Source: JAOAFZ01 sp964412815
Lineage (GTDB): Bacteria; Patescibacteriota; Microgenomatia; UBA1406; GWC2-37-13
Length of the DNA: 64,000 nucleotides
Direction of reading: 5' to 3'
NCBI GenBank assembly: GCA_964412815.1
Contig: CAYPQF010000026.1
Span: 310,001 to 374,000, forward strand
Part shown: positions 18,099 through 27,408 of the stretch, piece after piece
Position numbering within the stretch: position 1 is the first letter of the stretch
How the letters are laid out: the number at the start of each line of letters is the position of its first letter
The notes under the pieces: generated by a model
Databases searched by the model: none
Seen by the model: only the letters and a program-made list of their open reading frames with translations
What the model was told of the DNA's origin: nothing
Made by a program: the position numbers and the translations under genes

Positions 18099-18104
18099 TT
18101 TTTT

Positions 18105-18133
18105 GCAAAAAAAAATTCCCGATGACGGGAATT
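18105..18133 (-). terminator. Terminator or 5' attenuator ahead of the UMP kinase fusion
   Basis: On the minus strand, AATTCCCG-TCAT-CGGGAATT is a perfect 8-bp stem followed by a run of nine T. It would end transcripts from the pilin-like and clpC genes. Because it lies only a few bases before the next start codon, it may instead regulate that gene. Confidence 0.8.
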
Positions 18134-18266
18134 AGATAGTAATACTTGCGTTCTGAAACGCGAGTTTAATAATTTTAGCCGCACAATGGACGCACTGACT
18201 ATACATACTATAGGTGTAGTATAAATCAACTACTACAGAAATGCAACAAGAAAAAAGTGATCTTCA

Positions 18267-18581
18267 TCACAAAATACCATCATCCAAACCAAATATGAAT
18301 GTCAGGATTCGGACAAGCAGATAGGAAATTACCAGAAGAACAAAGCCAACAATGCCTGCCGTAATTTTGGCACGGGCACTGCTTATTTTATCGGAGTCAC
18401 CTTGAGAGAGCAGAAAGTCATACCCGCCCCAGATCAGAATAAACAACAGAATTACTCCGGCAAGTGGAAACAGGAATGAGATTGCCAGATTGATTACATC
18501 AGCTAATGTAGTGATATTACTATCTAACGGACTATCAATAGATGTTCCGTTAATTTCAAGCTGTGCAAGTGTTCTCGTCAT
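18267..18581 (-). CDS. T4SS pilin-like small membrane protein
   Basis: A 104-residue protein with two hydrophobic helices. Helix 1 (ISFLFPLAGVILLFILIWGG) is followed by YDFLLSQGDSDKISSARAKI and then helix 2 (TAGIVGFVLLVISYLLVRIL). The motif S.GD..K...A...I..giiG between two helices is the hallmark of the TrbC/VirB2-like 'T4SS pilin' family abundant in Patescibacteria. Two paralogues lie at 50951-51693 and a third is the C-terminus of the 32395-33312 product. Role in a pilus or secretion channel is inferred. It is last in a group with the 72-aa protein and clpC. Confidence 0.78.
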   Translation of the reverse strand: MTRTLAQLEINGTSIDSPLDSNITTLADVINLAISFLFPLAGVILLFILIWGGYDFLLSQGDSDKISSARAKITAGIVGFVLLVISYLLVRILTFIFGLDDGIL

Positions 18582-18587
18582 ATTTGG

Positions 18588-18806
18588 TTACATTCCTGAA
18601 TCCTTCAGATACAACATGTAAAGTAATACACCAAGGACAACGGTAGTAATGATACCGATAATGATCAGTACCATATCCATTCCCGTTAACCCCGTCTTTC
18701 CTTTTGGCTGCGATGCCTTCTTTGCGTTCTTTTCGTGCTCCGCAAGGTGTTTTTTCAGTATGTCCAGATGCAGCGGTGTGTGTAACGGGGTATAGTTCTT
18801 GGCCAT
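18588..18806 (-). CDS. Small single-pass membrane protein
   Basis: A 72-residue protein with a charged N-terminal half (HLDILKKHLAEHEKNAKKAS), a Lys/Gly-rich hinge and one C-terminal membrane helix (MVLIIIGIITTVVLGVLLYM). No family recognised. It lies between clpC and the pilin-like gene with gaps of 15 and 6 bp, so it is almost certainly co-transcribed with them. Confidence 0.65.
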   Translation of the reverse strand: MAKNYTPLHTPLHLDILKKHLAEHEKNAKKASQPKGKTGLTGMDMVLIIIGIITTVVLGVLLYMLYLKDSGM

Positions 18807-18821
18807 ATTACACTAATTGTA

Positions 18822-21800
18822 TCACGCGCTGGCTACTGGCATCTGCTGATTTTGTGCCGGCTGTTGAGCATCCGGGCTCTTGGCTGGTGGCACTACTCCA
18901 TTTTGTGGAGCGGCTCCATTAGTCTGTGGGGCGCCATTTGTCTGGACACCATTCGCTTTTCCATTCGTCTGTGTTTCGGGCTTTTTTTCTTCTGATCCAG
19001 TTGCCTGAGCGGTATCTGCTTCCGGAGTCGGTTCTGCTTTTGCAGTATCCTCTTTTGGCTGTTCAGCGTATTCCGGCCATTTCTCAGCCAGTGCTTTTAA
19101 GATCTCTGCTTTATCCTTGGCATAGAACATATCAAGGAATGCCGGGATATTAACCGGGGTAAAGTTCTTGGCTTCACCCTTCTGTTCGATAATCTCGGTT
19201 CGCTCAACATCAAAGACAAACTTATCTCCATCGAAGTCGATATAGATCATATCGCCTGCCTTAACCTTCTGTTCGATGATCAACTCTGAGATCGGGTTCT
19301 CGACCAGACGCTGAATGGCGCGGCGCAGCGGACGTGCTCCAAACACCGGATCAAAGCCTGAGCGGACAATCTCCTTGGTTGCAGCATCGGTTACCAGCAT
19401 GCCCAGTTCCTGTTCTTCCAGCAACTTGGTAAGCGCCTTAAGCTGCAGCTTAACGATCGAGATCATATGGATAAACTTGAGCGGTTCGAAGACGATGACT
19501 TCGTCGAAACGATTGACCAGTTCGGGACGGAAGAACTTTAAGAGTTCTGCCATTACCTTATCCTTGATCACGCCGTACTTTTTTGAGTCTGACTCGTTCT
19601 CAATCTTCTCCTTTTCATCCAGTTCTGCCTCCAGCGGGAAGTCTGTGCCGAAGTAATCATGCAAAGACTGCTGCGTCCAGGTCTTGGCGGTGCCTTCACG
19701 GAACCAGATAGTTTCGCCGGTGATAATCACTTCGCGACCGGTTGGTGAGAAGGCATGGATATCCCAGTGTGAACCAGGGAATGAACCATCCTTGACATCC
19801 TGTTCCAGGAAATAGTCTTTGAGTAATCCGGTTTCCCAGTCGTTGGTACCTACTTTTCTTCTCCAGAAACGATCCCGATAGGTCACAATCTCCATCTCGT
19901 TGGGAGAGAAGGCATGTGTCTTGAGCTTGGCTGTTGGTAGCTGTTCGTCCGGAGCATCCGGCAGCGCGTTAATCACGATTCCTTCATCAAAGTAATCGAT
20001 CAGTGTCTGTGTCTGCCATACCTTCGAGGTGGTTGAGTTACGCACATACAGCAGGCTGTCGCGAGTAATCATCTCCACTCCGGTTGGTGAGATTGCATGC
20101 GTATCGTATCCAATCGTCGGGAAATCGGCTGCTTCCTGTACTTCTGCAGGGGCAGCATTGGGATCTTCCGGTTTTGGATTCTCGATCTTCTGTCCGGCAA
20201 AGTAATCGAAGAGCATGTTCTGTGACCAGCCGTTTCCGGTCTTCTGTTCTTCTTTCTGCTCCGGCTTGGCATTTTTGTCGTCGGTTTTTGCATCTTTCTT
20301 GTCTTCTTTTTTGGCGTCTTTTGGTTTTTGCTCTTCTGTCGGCTTACTGGCGCCCGTGGCATCACGCTCGAAATACTTGGTGCCGATAGTCATGATCTCG
20401 CGTCCACGTGGTGAGAAGGTATAGGTTGAGAGTGCCGGTGGTTCTTCGGCTTCTCCCTTGCCGCCCTTCATCAGCTCTTCCTGAATCAGCTTGGTACCAA
20501 TATTTGACGTACAGATAACAACGGTATTCTTAAACGAGATGACACGACCTTTGTTATCGGTCAGACGTCCGTCATCCAGAATCTGCAGCAGGATATTAAA
20601 GATATCCGGATGTGCTTTTTCGACTTCGTCAAACAGCACCACGGCATACTGGCGTCGGCGGACTGCTTCGGTCAGTTTACCACCCTCTTCATAACCGACA
20701 TATCCGGGAGGAGGTCCCAGCAGCTTGGCAACTTCGTGCTTTTCCATGTATTCTGTCATGTCGAAACGGATCATTGCTTCTTCCTGACCGAACAGAATAT
20801 CTGCCAGCGTCTTGGCAAGTTCGGTTTTACCGACACCTGATGGCCCCAGGAAGACAAAGCTTCCAATTGGCCGGTTGTTGGCTTTCAGACCGGCACGGCC
20901 ACGGCGAACTGCCTGCGACACAGATTCTACTGCCCGTTCCTGACCAATCAGACGTTCGTGCATAATATCTTCCAGCTTGGCGAGTTTATCTTTTTCGGTT
21001 GAACTGATTTTGGAAACAGGAATACCGGTGCGCTTGGCGATAACATCCTTAATGATATCGAGGGTAACCGATGTGGTAGTCTGCCCTTTCTTCATGTTAT
21101 ACTCATCTTTCTTTTCGTTGAGAGATGCATTAATATCATCCAGCTTGGAGTTGATGATGCGGGCACGTACTTTATCACCCTTCTTATCTGCCTCATCTTT
21201 TTCCTGAGATAACTGTGCAATGCGCTCTTCGATGTTCTTGATCTCTTCCGGTAGTGAGATGAGTGGCAGACGGACCGCTGATGCGGCTTCGTCGATCAAG
21301 TCGACTGCCTTGTCAGGCAGGAACCGGTCTCCCATGTACCGCTTGGAGAGCTTAACGGCAGCTTCGAGGGCTTCGTCTCCAATCTTGACCCGATGGAAAC
21401 TTTCAAACTTATTGCGGAGTGCCTTTAACATCTTGATGGCGTTTTCTTCTGTTGGTTCAGGAACCAGTACAGACTGGAAACGACGCTCAAGAGCGGCATC
21501 TTTTTCAATAATCTTATATTCGGTGATAGTGGTGGCACCAATCAGTTGAATCTGTCCGCGTGATAAGGCTGGCTTAAGGAAGTTGGAAGCGTCAGAAGCT
21601 CCTTCACCTCCACCTCCGGCACCCATAATATTATGAATTTCGTCGATAAAGAGAATAATTGAACCTTTGCCGTTTTCGACCTCTTCGACCATGTTCTTCA
21701 TGCGCTGTTCAAATTCACCCCGGTGAGAAGCTCCGGCAATAATTGCCATCAGATCAAGTTGCAGAATGCGCTTATCCAGCAGTGTTTCCGGTACTTGTTT

Positions 21801-23114
21801 GGCAACGATCTTTTGAGCCAGGCCCTCGACGATAGCGGTCTTACCGACACCCGGTTCTCCGATCAGCACCGGATTATTCTTAAGACGTCGGGACATGATA
21901 TGAACTACCCGTTCAATTTCCTGTGAACGGCCAACAACAGGATCGAGTTTACCCTCGGCAGCCTTTGCGGTCAGATCGACCGTAAACTGTTCCAGCGCAC
22001 TTTTCTGTGCCTGTTTTTTATCATCGGCTCCTTCTTCGGCTTTCTTGCCCAGAATCTTTTTACTCAATTCACCTTTATCAAGACCGAGTTTCTCCAGTAC
22101 GCGGGCTCCCACTCCTTCACCTTCTTCGTAAGTTGCCAGTAAGAGGTGCTCGGGGGAAATAAATTCATATCCGAGCTTGCGGGCAATTACCAGCGAGTTG
22201 TCGAGAATGCGCTTAACCCGTGGCGAGACTTGAGGAGTCGATGGTGCGGCATTAGCAGCAGCAGCTTCTCCGGCGGTTGGGGCAGCAGCATCGGCAGCCG
22301 GCTTCTTATAAACCTTCTCCAGTTCCTGCTCGATAATTTGCGGCTGGATCTTCATACTGGTGAGCAGTTTGTAGATCTCGGGATCAGCCAGTAATCCATG
22401 CAACAGGTGTTCGGTATCAATCTCCGTGGTCTTCATTTCTTTTGCTTTATTATTGGCAGACAAAAAGACACGGTTTGAGCGCTGCGTCAGATGCGTCATG
22501 ACATCCATATCCATACGCTTTCCGGTAGCTGAGTCATCTGCTTTGGCTTCGTCAGTTTTTGCTTCTTCTGTTTTCTGCTCTTCTGTCTTCTGTTCTTCTG
22601 TCTTGGCTTCGCTTTCTGGGGGTTTACCATCTGCGGTGGCAGCATCTTTTGTTTCCCCTTCTTTTGATTCAGATGACGTCTCAGTTTTGGCGTCAGCTTC
22701 TTTTGATGTATCGGGAGCAGCTGGTTTTTGTTCATCAGCGGGTGGAGACGCGGCAGGAGGAGCATCGACGGGTGTCGGGGCAACAGCATCAGCAGCTGGA
22801 GTCGTGGCGGTTTGAGCAGCATCGACCGGGGGTGATGCAGGTGCTTGTGGGGCTGGTGTTGCTTGTGGGGCCTGTGTGGCAGGAGCAGAGACCTGAGGCG
22901 GGACCTGTTCTATAAAGACTGGCGCGGCAGGAGGAGTACCAATTCCGTTATAAGACTGACCACCCGGAGGGGTGCCAATGCCGTTGTAACTGGTTGGTTG
23001 TTGAACGACCTGCTGTTGCGAAGAAACCTGGACAGGCTGAGGTGTTTGAGCAGCCGAACCAGTATCGCTTGCATCCGAAGGGGTTTTCTTTATAAAATCA
23101 AAAAAGCCTGCCAT
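18822..23114 (-). CDS. clpC: Giant ClpC-type AAA+ unfoldase with extra repeats in D2
   Basis: A 1430-residue Clp/Hsp100 ATPase, far longer than the usual 810-850. Residues 1 to about 200 are Pro/Ala/Gln-rich and disordered, with a duplicated SYNGIGTPP. A Clp_N double repeat follows (about 205-355). D1 has Walker A GEPGVGKTAIVEGLA near 418; D2 has GPSGVGKTELAKTLA near 757. Between TSNIGTKLIQEEL (near 867) and LKFFRPELVNRFDE (near 1190) sits an insertion of about 300 residues. It holds four repeats of the form HAFSPTGREI...W...L.DYF separated by a Lys/Glu-rich linker. The tail after 1345 is disordered and contains TNGAPQTNGAAPQNG. The core should be an active unfoldase, presumably for ClpP. Confidence 0.93.
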   Translation of the reverse strand: MAGFFDFIKKTPSDASDTGSAAQTPQPVQVSSQQQVVQQPTSYNGIGTPPGGQSYNGIGTPPAAPVFIEQVPPQVSAPATQAPQATPAPQAPASPPVDAAQTATTPAADAVAPTPVDAPPAASPPADEQKPAAPDTSKEADAKTETSSESKEGETKDAATADGKPPESEAKTEEQKTEEQKTEEAKTDEAKADDSATGKRMDMDVMTHLTQRSNRVFLSANNKAKEMKTTEIDTEHLLHGLLADPEIYKLLTSMKIQPQIIEQELEKVYKKPAADAAAPTAGEAAAANAAPSTPQVSPRVKRILDNSLVIARKLGYEFISPEHLLLATYEEGEGVGARVLEKLGLDKGELSKKILGKKAEEGADDKKQAQKSALEQFTVDLTAKAAEGKLDPVVGRSQEIERVVHIMSRRLKNNPVLIGEPGVGKTAIVEGLAQKIVAKQVPETLLDKRILQLDLMAIIAGASHRGEFEQRMKNMVEEVENGKGSIILFIDEIHNIMGAGGGGEGASDASNFLKPALSRGQIQLIGATTITEYKIIEKDAALERRFQSVLVPEPTEENAIKMLKALRNKFESFHRVKIGDEALEAAVKLSKRYMGDRFLPDKAVDLIDEAASAVRLPLISLPEEIKNIEERIAQLSQEKDEADKKGDKVRARIINSKLDDINASLNEKKDEYNMKKGQTTTSVTLDIIKDVIAKRTGIPVSKISSTEKDKLAKLEDIMHERLIGQERAVESVSQAVRRGRAGLKANNRPIGSFVFLGPSGVGKTELAKTLADILFGQEEAMIRFDMTEYMEKHEVAKLLGPPPGYVGYEEGGKLTEAVRRRQYAVVLFDEVEKAHPDIFNILLQILDDGRLTDNKGRVISFKNTVVICTSNIGTKLIQEELMKGGKGEAEEPPALSTYTFSPRGREIMTIGTKYFERDATGASKPTEEQKPKDAKKEDKKDAKTDDKNAKPEQKEEQKTGNGWSQNMLFDYFAGQKIENPKPEDPNAAPAEVQEAADFPTIGYDTHAISPTGVEMITRDSLLYVRNSTTSKVWQTQTLIDYFDEGIVINALPDAPDEQLPTAKLKTHAFSPNEMEIVTYRDRFWRRKVGTNDWETGLLKDYFLEQDVKDGSFPGSHWDIHAFSPTGREVIITGETIWFREGTAKTWTQQSLHDYFGTDFPLEAELDEKEKIENESDSKKYGVIKDKVMAELLKFFRPELVNRFDEVIVFEPLKFIHMISIVKLQLKALTKLLEEQELGMLVTDAATKEIVRSGFDPVFGARPLRRAIQRLVENPISELIIEQKVKAGDMIYIDFDGDKFVFDVERTEIIEQKGEAKNFTPVNIPAFLDMFYAKDKAEILKALAEKWPEYAEQPKEDTAKAEPTPEADTAQATGSEEKKPETQTNGKANGVQTNGAPQTNGAAPQNGVVPPAKSPDAQQPAQNQQMPVASA

Positions 23115-23171
23115 TTTTTCATTATGATGAAAAAAAAATAGTTTGTCAATGAAGAAATATTAGACGCACTC

Positions 23172-24419
23172 ATGCATTACCTTTTATATATACTACTACC
23201 GGTTTTCAGCATTATCGTTCTTTCTCCAGCTTCGGTATCTGCACAGTCTGGATGCGCTCAAATTGAAAGTGTTACGGTAGATACATCAACCATTCGCTCC
23301 GGTCAGCCCTATAAATGTCAGGTAAATGTAGCACCGGGTTCTGCAGGTGACCGAAGTATCGGCTGTGGCGTCAGCTTTGATGGCGGGTATCCCCTTGATT
23401 TTTGTCCCTCAGATCAGTTTTTTGGCGGCTGGAGTGGAAACACAGCTACATTCAACTGCGTTTTTCCGAATACCAATATCTCTTCCAGTATTAAAAAAGT
23501 AGAGATGGTTGGTTGGGACTTTGAGTGCGACGCCGCACAAGGAAAACGGGTAGAAGTAACATTAGAGCGAAGTACCCCCGATCCAAACGCCTCAGGTTCT
23601 GCAAGTGCGAGCGGGAGTGCCGGCGTTGATCCTTCAACCCAGGAACCTGCAGCACGAAGTATGTTAAGCAACTTATTAAACGCGTTTTATGGCGCGTTTA
23701 GTGGAGGTGGTTCCAGCAGCGGTGGAAGCAGTGGTGGATCGAGTGGAAACGGCTCAGGTTCGGGCAGCGGCAGCGGCAATCCAGCCCCGGTACCAAAAGC
23801 AAATCTGGCAAATGCAGCTGAATATTCGGAACGGGTAATCAATGATATTCGATCCGTGTGTAATGCTGATGGGGTTGCAGGCCGGGTGACCGCATATAAT
23901 CAATCCTGTCTCAATGCGACATCGTTTACTCCGAACGCTCGAACTACCGCTCAAAATAACGCAAGAAACTATACTTATCTCCAATGTTTCGGCATGACTC
24001 AATCCCTCTGGGCGGCAATTAACGGGGATATTCCGGAAGGCAGCAATCCGTTCCTCGGGCATATGTGGCCAACCAATCTGATTACTGCCCCCCGCGGTGG
24101 CATAACAGCACGCTTTAATGCCTATCCTATCTCCAGCTGTTCATATTGGGATACCATCAGTAACGCCTATTCTAGCAAACAGGGATCCTGCCAGACATGC
24201 CAGCAGGTAGCTGATACCAACGACCATCTGATTATCATCTGGGGAACCCCCGGAGCAACTAACGATCAACATATCGCGAGTGGGGTGTTTTCTTCTTCGG
24301 CAAAAGACATGTTACATACCTGGGAAGGAAACACCGATTACAAAGGTGTAGCCGCAATTAAAAACAGACCAACCTCCGGCGGGTTTGCCCCTAAGTGGTG
24401 TCTGATTCAAAAAAACTAA
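23172..24419 (+). CDS. Secreted protein with CHAP/NlpC-like putative wall hydrolase domain
   Basis: A 415-residue exported protein. A signal peptide (MHYLLYILLPVFSIIV...VSA) leads into a Cys-containing beta domain (to about 135). A helical segment (ARSMLSNLLNAFYGAF) and a Gly/Ser linker (GGGSSSGGSSGGSSGNGSGS) follow. The C-terminal domain (about 215-415) has a Cys near its start (YTYLQCFGMTQSLWAAI) and a later His (NDQHIASGVF), as in CHAP/NlpC cysteine hydrolases. That match is weak. The beta domain and helix resemble those of the GH19 protein at 28931-30310. First gene of a five-gene plus-strand operon. Confidence 0.65.
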   Translation: MHYLLYILLPVFSIIVLSPASVSAQSGCAQIESVTVDTSTIRSGQPYKCQVNVAPGSAGDRSIGCGVSFDGGYPLDFCPSDQFFGGWSGNTATFNCVFPNTNISSSIKKVEMVGWDFECDAAQGKRVEVTLERSTPDPNASGSASASGSAGVDPSTQEPAARSMLSNLLNAFYGAFSGGGSSSGGSSGGSSGNGSGSGSGSGNPAPVPKANLANAAEYSERVINDIRSVCNADGVAGRVTAYNQSCLNATSFTPNARTTAQNNARNYTYLQCFGMTQSLWAAINGDIPEGSNPFLGHMWPTNLITAPRGGITARFNAYPISSCSYWDTISNAYSSKQGSCQTCQQVADTNDHLIIIWGTPGATNDQHIASGVFSSSAKDMLHTWEGNTDYKGVAAIKNRPTSGGFAPKWCLIQKN

Positions 24420-24420
24420 T

Positions 24421-25209
24421 ATGAATAAAAAAAGAATTATTCTGATTCTGGGTTTTTCACTGCTGGTATTAGTCTTGGTCGTCTTTATTCTGACCATGGT
24501 CATTAATGACCGGTTAACACCGGGCTCAGCTTCTCTCAGTCCCACCACTGTTGCGCCCACTCTCCCGAACGGGGTTATTCCCACCAATGCGCCACGAACA
24601 GATATCAGTCTTTCCGCAACCCGATCCAGTACACTGGTCGTTCCAGGTGCTCCTGTAGTACAGTCATCTACTCCTCGGGATCTGGCGGAAAATGTCTCTA
24701 CAGATACCACTTCGCTGCGTATTCAGTTATCAGAACCGGTAGATCAGGCTTCATTACAAGTCTATATTGCTCCCGAGATAGATTTCGGATATGTAGTCAA
24801 TAACAACACGATAATTGTAACCTTTATTACTCCACTCAAAGAAAGTACCGTGTATTCGTATACTCTGGAGGATAGCACCGTGGGCGTGTTTTATACCGGC
24901 TCATTTACCACCGAAGGACCACCTATTGCCTACTATCCGGATACCCGTCCCGATACCTTTTTCGAAGAAGAAGCCGCTTATTTCCGTGAAAACCGTCCGG
25001 ATGTCTATCTTTCCAATAATGTCCCCTACGAAGGAGAGACATTTCGTATCCGAAGCCGTATGATAGAAGGTGCAACCACCCGCTTTGTCTTCGATGTCAC
25101 ACCAAAAGCTGCGAGCACCGAGCAGGTGAGAACTGATCTGAATACCTGGCTTAAACAATTACAGCTGACCGATGAACAGATCTCACAGCTTGAAATAACG
25201 ATTCAATAA
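24421..25209 (+). CDS. Membrane-anchored Ig-like (Big_5-like) protein
   Basis: A 262-residue protein with an N-terminal signal anchor (RIILILGFSLLVLVLVVFIL), a Ser/Thr/Pro linker, an Ig-like domain of SbsA/Big_5 type (STPRDLAENVSTDTTSLRIQ then LSEPVDQASLQVYI) and a C-terminal domain. That domain (NVPYEGETFRIRSR...TDLNTWLKQLQLTDEQISQL) recurs in the products at 26940 and 27409. It begins 1 bp after the previous stop, so it is co-translated. It should sit on the outer face of the membrane; the function is unknown. Confidence 0.7.
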   Translation: MNKKRIILILGFSLLVLVLVVFILTMVINDRLTPGSASLSPTTVAPTLPNGVIPTNAPRTDISLSATRSSTLVVPGAPVVQSSTPRDLAENVSTDTTSLRIQLSEPVDQASLQVYIAPEIDFGYVVNNNTIIVTFITPLKESTVYSYTLEDSTVGVFYTGSFTTEGPPIAYYPDTRPDTFFEEEAAYFRENRPDVYLSNNVPYEGETFRIRSRMIEGATTRFVFDVTPKAASTEQVRTDLNTWLKQLQLTDEQISQLEITIQ

Positions 25210-25212
25210 TTT

Positions 25213-26937
25213 ATGAAAAAAGGGATACTCGTACTTATTGCCTGTTTTGCGCTGTTGCTGGCGAGCACTCGTATTGTGTTTGCACAGACACCGCAACCTT
25301 CTCCTACTGCAGAACCAAAAAGCATTATAGATCAGGTAATCGAATACATCTTTGGTGAAGGAGATGCGGCAGACTCAATCCGAGATTTACCGGAGATCGA
25401 TGGAGAATTACAGAACGAGATATTTTACCAGTGGGGCACTCCCTATCCGACCAATCCGGCAACCACCTACTCCGGCACGCTTACAGACGAAGACACCGCA
25501 TACATCTTTGAAGGAGAAGTGGATGTCAGTTACAACCTGGCAGATTACGGTCTGGATAAATATTTTGACTTTGCTTTATCTAATCAGTTGCTGGGTCAGC
25601 TCAAGGGCAACGAAAAGGCGAAGTGGGCTGCTATCCGTTTACTGTACTACGAAAAACTGTTGATCAGTAAGGGTGAACGGGTTAAACCATATCTTACCAC
25701 TGCCTGGCTCTGGTTTGAGAATGGTCAGCGCGGATTTCCTGATCCCTATCTGCAAAATTGTAATGATGGCGCGGGCAGCCGGAGCACCAACTATACCTGC
25801 CCTCCGACTTTTACCAGCAAGAAAACCGGTAAGCAGGTTAAATCCCTGTTACAGGTAGGCGGGTACCAGATGCAGTCTCAGAGTTCTAAGATTCCCAGCA
25901 TGTTTGCAAAATGCCATGGGGATCGGGCTGTGGCAGAAATACTATTACAGACATATGAAAACAGTAAATACGCATCGCGAGACGAATGGAACTACCTGAC
26001 AAACACCGCCGGAACAGAGTTTGAATCTGAGTACTTATATAACGGAGAGTTCCCGGCAAACTTGTCATTCTCAGATTTTGATACCAGCCAGATTCTCGGA
26101 AAAGGCAAGGATCAGGCTTTGGCAGTTCTGATAGGCAAGGACCCCTGTCTGGTAGTTGGCCTGAATCAGTACGCGGTAAGTGATGGAGATCTTATCCGGA
26201 CACTCAAACAGTCGGGTTGCGGCTACGGCTATATCTGTGAACGGGAAAAACGTCTACTTGCCAGCATGGTCAAAGCCCTTGAAGTCTTTGACAAGGATAT
26301 GACCGCCGAACTGAAGAAGCTGAAAGATGACGCCGGCGGATATGGTCCACCGGAAGACGCGCGGTACGGTGATGATAACTTTGTCCATTACTGCCAGTGT
26401 GATCCTCAATGGGGAGGGAGTGGCACCGCCCTCTGCAATGGGGGCTGCGGACCTACCACAATGGCTGCCATCATGTCTTCGCTGAGCGGTAAGGCATTTA
26501 CCCCGACCTACGTCTCCAGCGAGATGCGTAATCTGGGTGTCTGGAGCGCAAACGGCATGAATACGACTGTTGCAGCACTTAACAGCGGCTGGTTTCAGAA
26601 ACAGACGCCATCTTTCCAGCCTGTGGTCATTAACCTGACAGAAAATGGTCGCCTCAATATCGCAAAAGCAAAGGAGTACCTCAAAGAAACACCGAATCGC
26701 AAATGCTATCTGATAGGCTCCATGACCACGCCGAATCCGTGGCGATTTCCACCTTCTTGGCCGAACGGCATTAAACATATCTTTGCCATTACCGGCATTA
26801 CGAGTGACAATAAGATTGTGGTCCATGACTCGTTTCTGGGATGTAATCCGGGATCAAAATCGGAAAAAGTAAGTCATCGTATTCAGGACCCCTCGTACGC
26901 AAACTTTTACGCTTACCCGTTGTGTGTCTCTAAATAA
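25213..26937 (+). CDS. Secreted bifunctional wall hydrolase: transglycosylase-like region plus C39-like peptidase
   Basis: A 574-residue exported protein with a signal peptide (MKKGILVLIACFALLLASTR...VFA). The middle (about 90-370) contains YLTTAWLWFENGQRGFPDPY and a KSLLQVGGYQMQSQ segment, compatible with a lysozyme/SLT-like fold, though this is by eye. The C-terminal 190 residues form a papain-like C39-type peptidase: YCQCDPQWGGSGT, catalytic Cys in CNGGCGPTTMAAIMSSLSG, His in GIKHIFAITGI and Asp in VVHDSFLGCNPG. Together they could cut both glycan and peptide parts of the wall. This is the design of VirB1-like enzymes that open the wall for a secretion channel. Confidence 0.75.
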   Translation: MKKGILVLIACFALLLASTRIVFAQTPQPSPTAEPKSIIDQVIEYIFGEGDAADSIRDLPEIDGELQNEIFYQWGTPYPTNPATTYSGTLTDEDTAYIFEGEVDVSYNLADYGLDKYFDFALSNQLLGQLKGNEKAKWAAIRLLYYEKLLISKGERVKPYLTTAWLWFENGQRGFPDPYLQNCNDGAGSRSTNYTCPPTFTSKKTGKQVKSLLQVGGYQMQSQSSKIPSMFAKCHGDRAVAEILLQTYENSKYASRDEWNYLTNTAGTEFESEYLYNGEFPANLSFSDFDTSQILGKGKDQALAVLIGKDPCLVVGLNQYAVSDGDLIRTLKQSGCGYGYICEREKRLLASMVKALEVFDKDMTAELKKLKDDAGGYGPPEDARYGDDNFVHYCQCDPQWGGSGTALCNGGCGPTTMAAIMSSLSGKAFTPTYVSSEMRNLGVWSANGMNTTVAALNSGWFQKQTPSFQPVVINLTENGRLNIAKAKEYLKETPNRKCYLIGSMTTPNPWRFPPSWPNGIKHIFAITGITSDNKIVVHDSFLGCNPGSKSEKVSHRIQDPSYANFYAYPLCVSK

Positions 26938-26939
26938 CT

Positions 26940-27404
26940 ATGCAATTTAATAAGAAACTATTTATTATTCTCGGTCTGGCCTTATTGGTGCTCCTTATCT
27001 TTATCACACTGGTCATTACCCGCTTTCTGATGGGGCCATCGGAACAGCAACAAGCTACCGGGCCATCACCAACGACGGTCCCGACTCTCACACCGGTCCC
27101 GCCGCTGAATCAGGAGTATGAACGGATCGGACAGTTTACCGAGGAGTATGCAGTTGCACAGGCATCAGCAGATGCGGCAATGGCAGATGAACTGGAACAA
27201 TCTACCAAAGTCGCAGCACTACTTGATATTGTTCCCCACCAGGGCAGTTTATTCCGGCTCACCTACAATTACGACTTGCTGACATTTCAGCTGTTTATTC
27301 CCCGGGAAGATGCAGCAGCAGCAAATACTGAGTTCGATTCATTTCTTGAATCGAAAGGGATTAACCGCTCGTGGATTACTGATCTGGAAATAGTGCTAGA
27401 ATAA
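26940..27404 (+). CDS. Membrane-anchored paralogue, short form
   Basis: A 154-residue protein with an N-terminal anchor (LFIILGLALLVLLIFITLVI), a Thr/Pro-rich linker and the C-terminal domain seen in its neighbours (IVPHQGSLFRLTYNYDLLTF then FDSFLESKGINRSWITDLEI). The Ig-like domain is missing. It begins 2 bp after the upstream stop. No known function. Confidence 0.65.
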   Translation: MQFNKKLFIILGLALLVLLIFITLVITRFLMGPSEQQQATGPSPTTVPTLTPVPPLNQEYERIGQFTEEYAVAQASADAAMADELEQSTKVAALLDIVPHQGSLFRLTYNYDLLTFQLFIPREDAAAANTEFDSFLESKGINRSWITDLEIVLE

Positions 27405-27408
27405 AGAT

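Noticed and set aside
22426..22815. Ser/Ala-rich plus-strand frame
   Set aside because: It mirrors the repetitive Pro/Ala/Glu-coding start of clpC and has no independent support.
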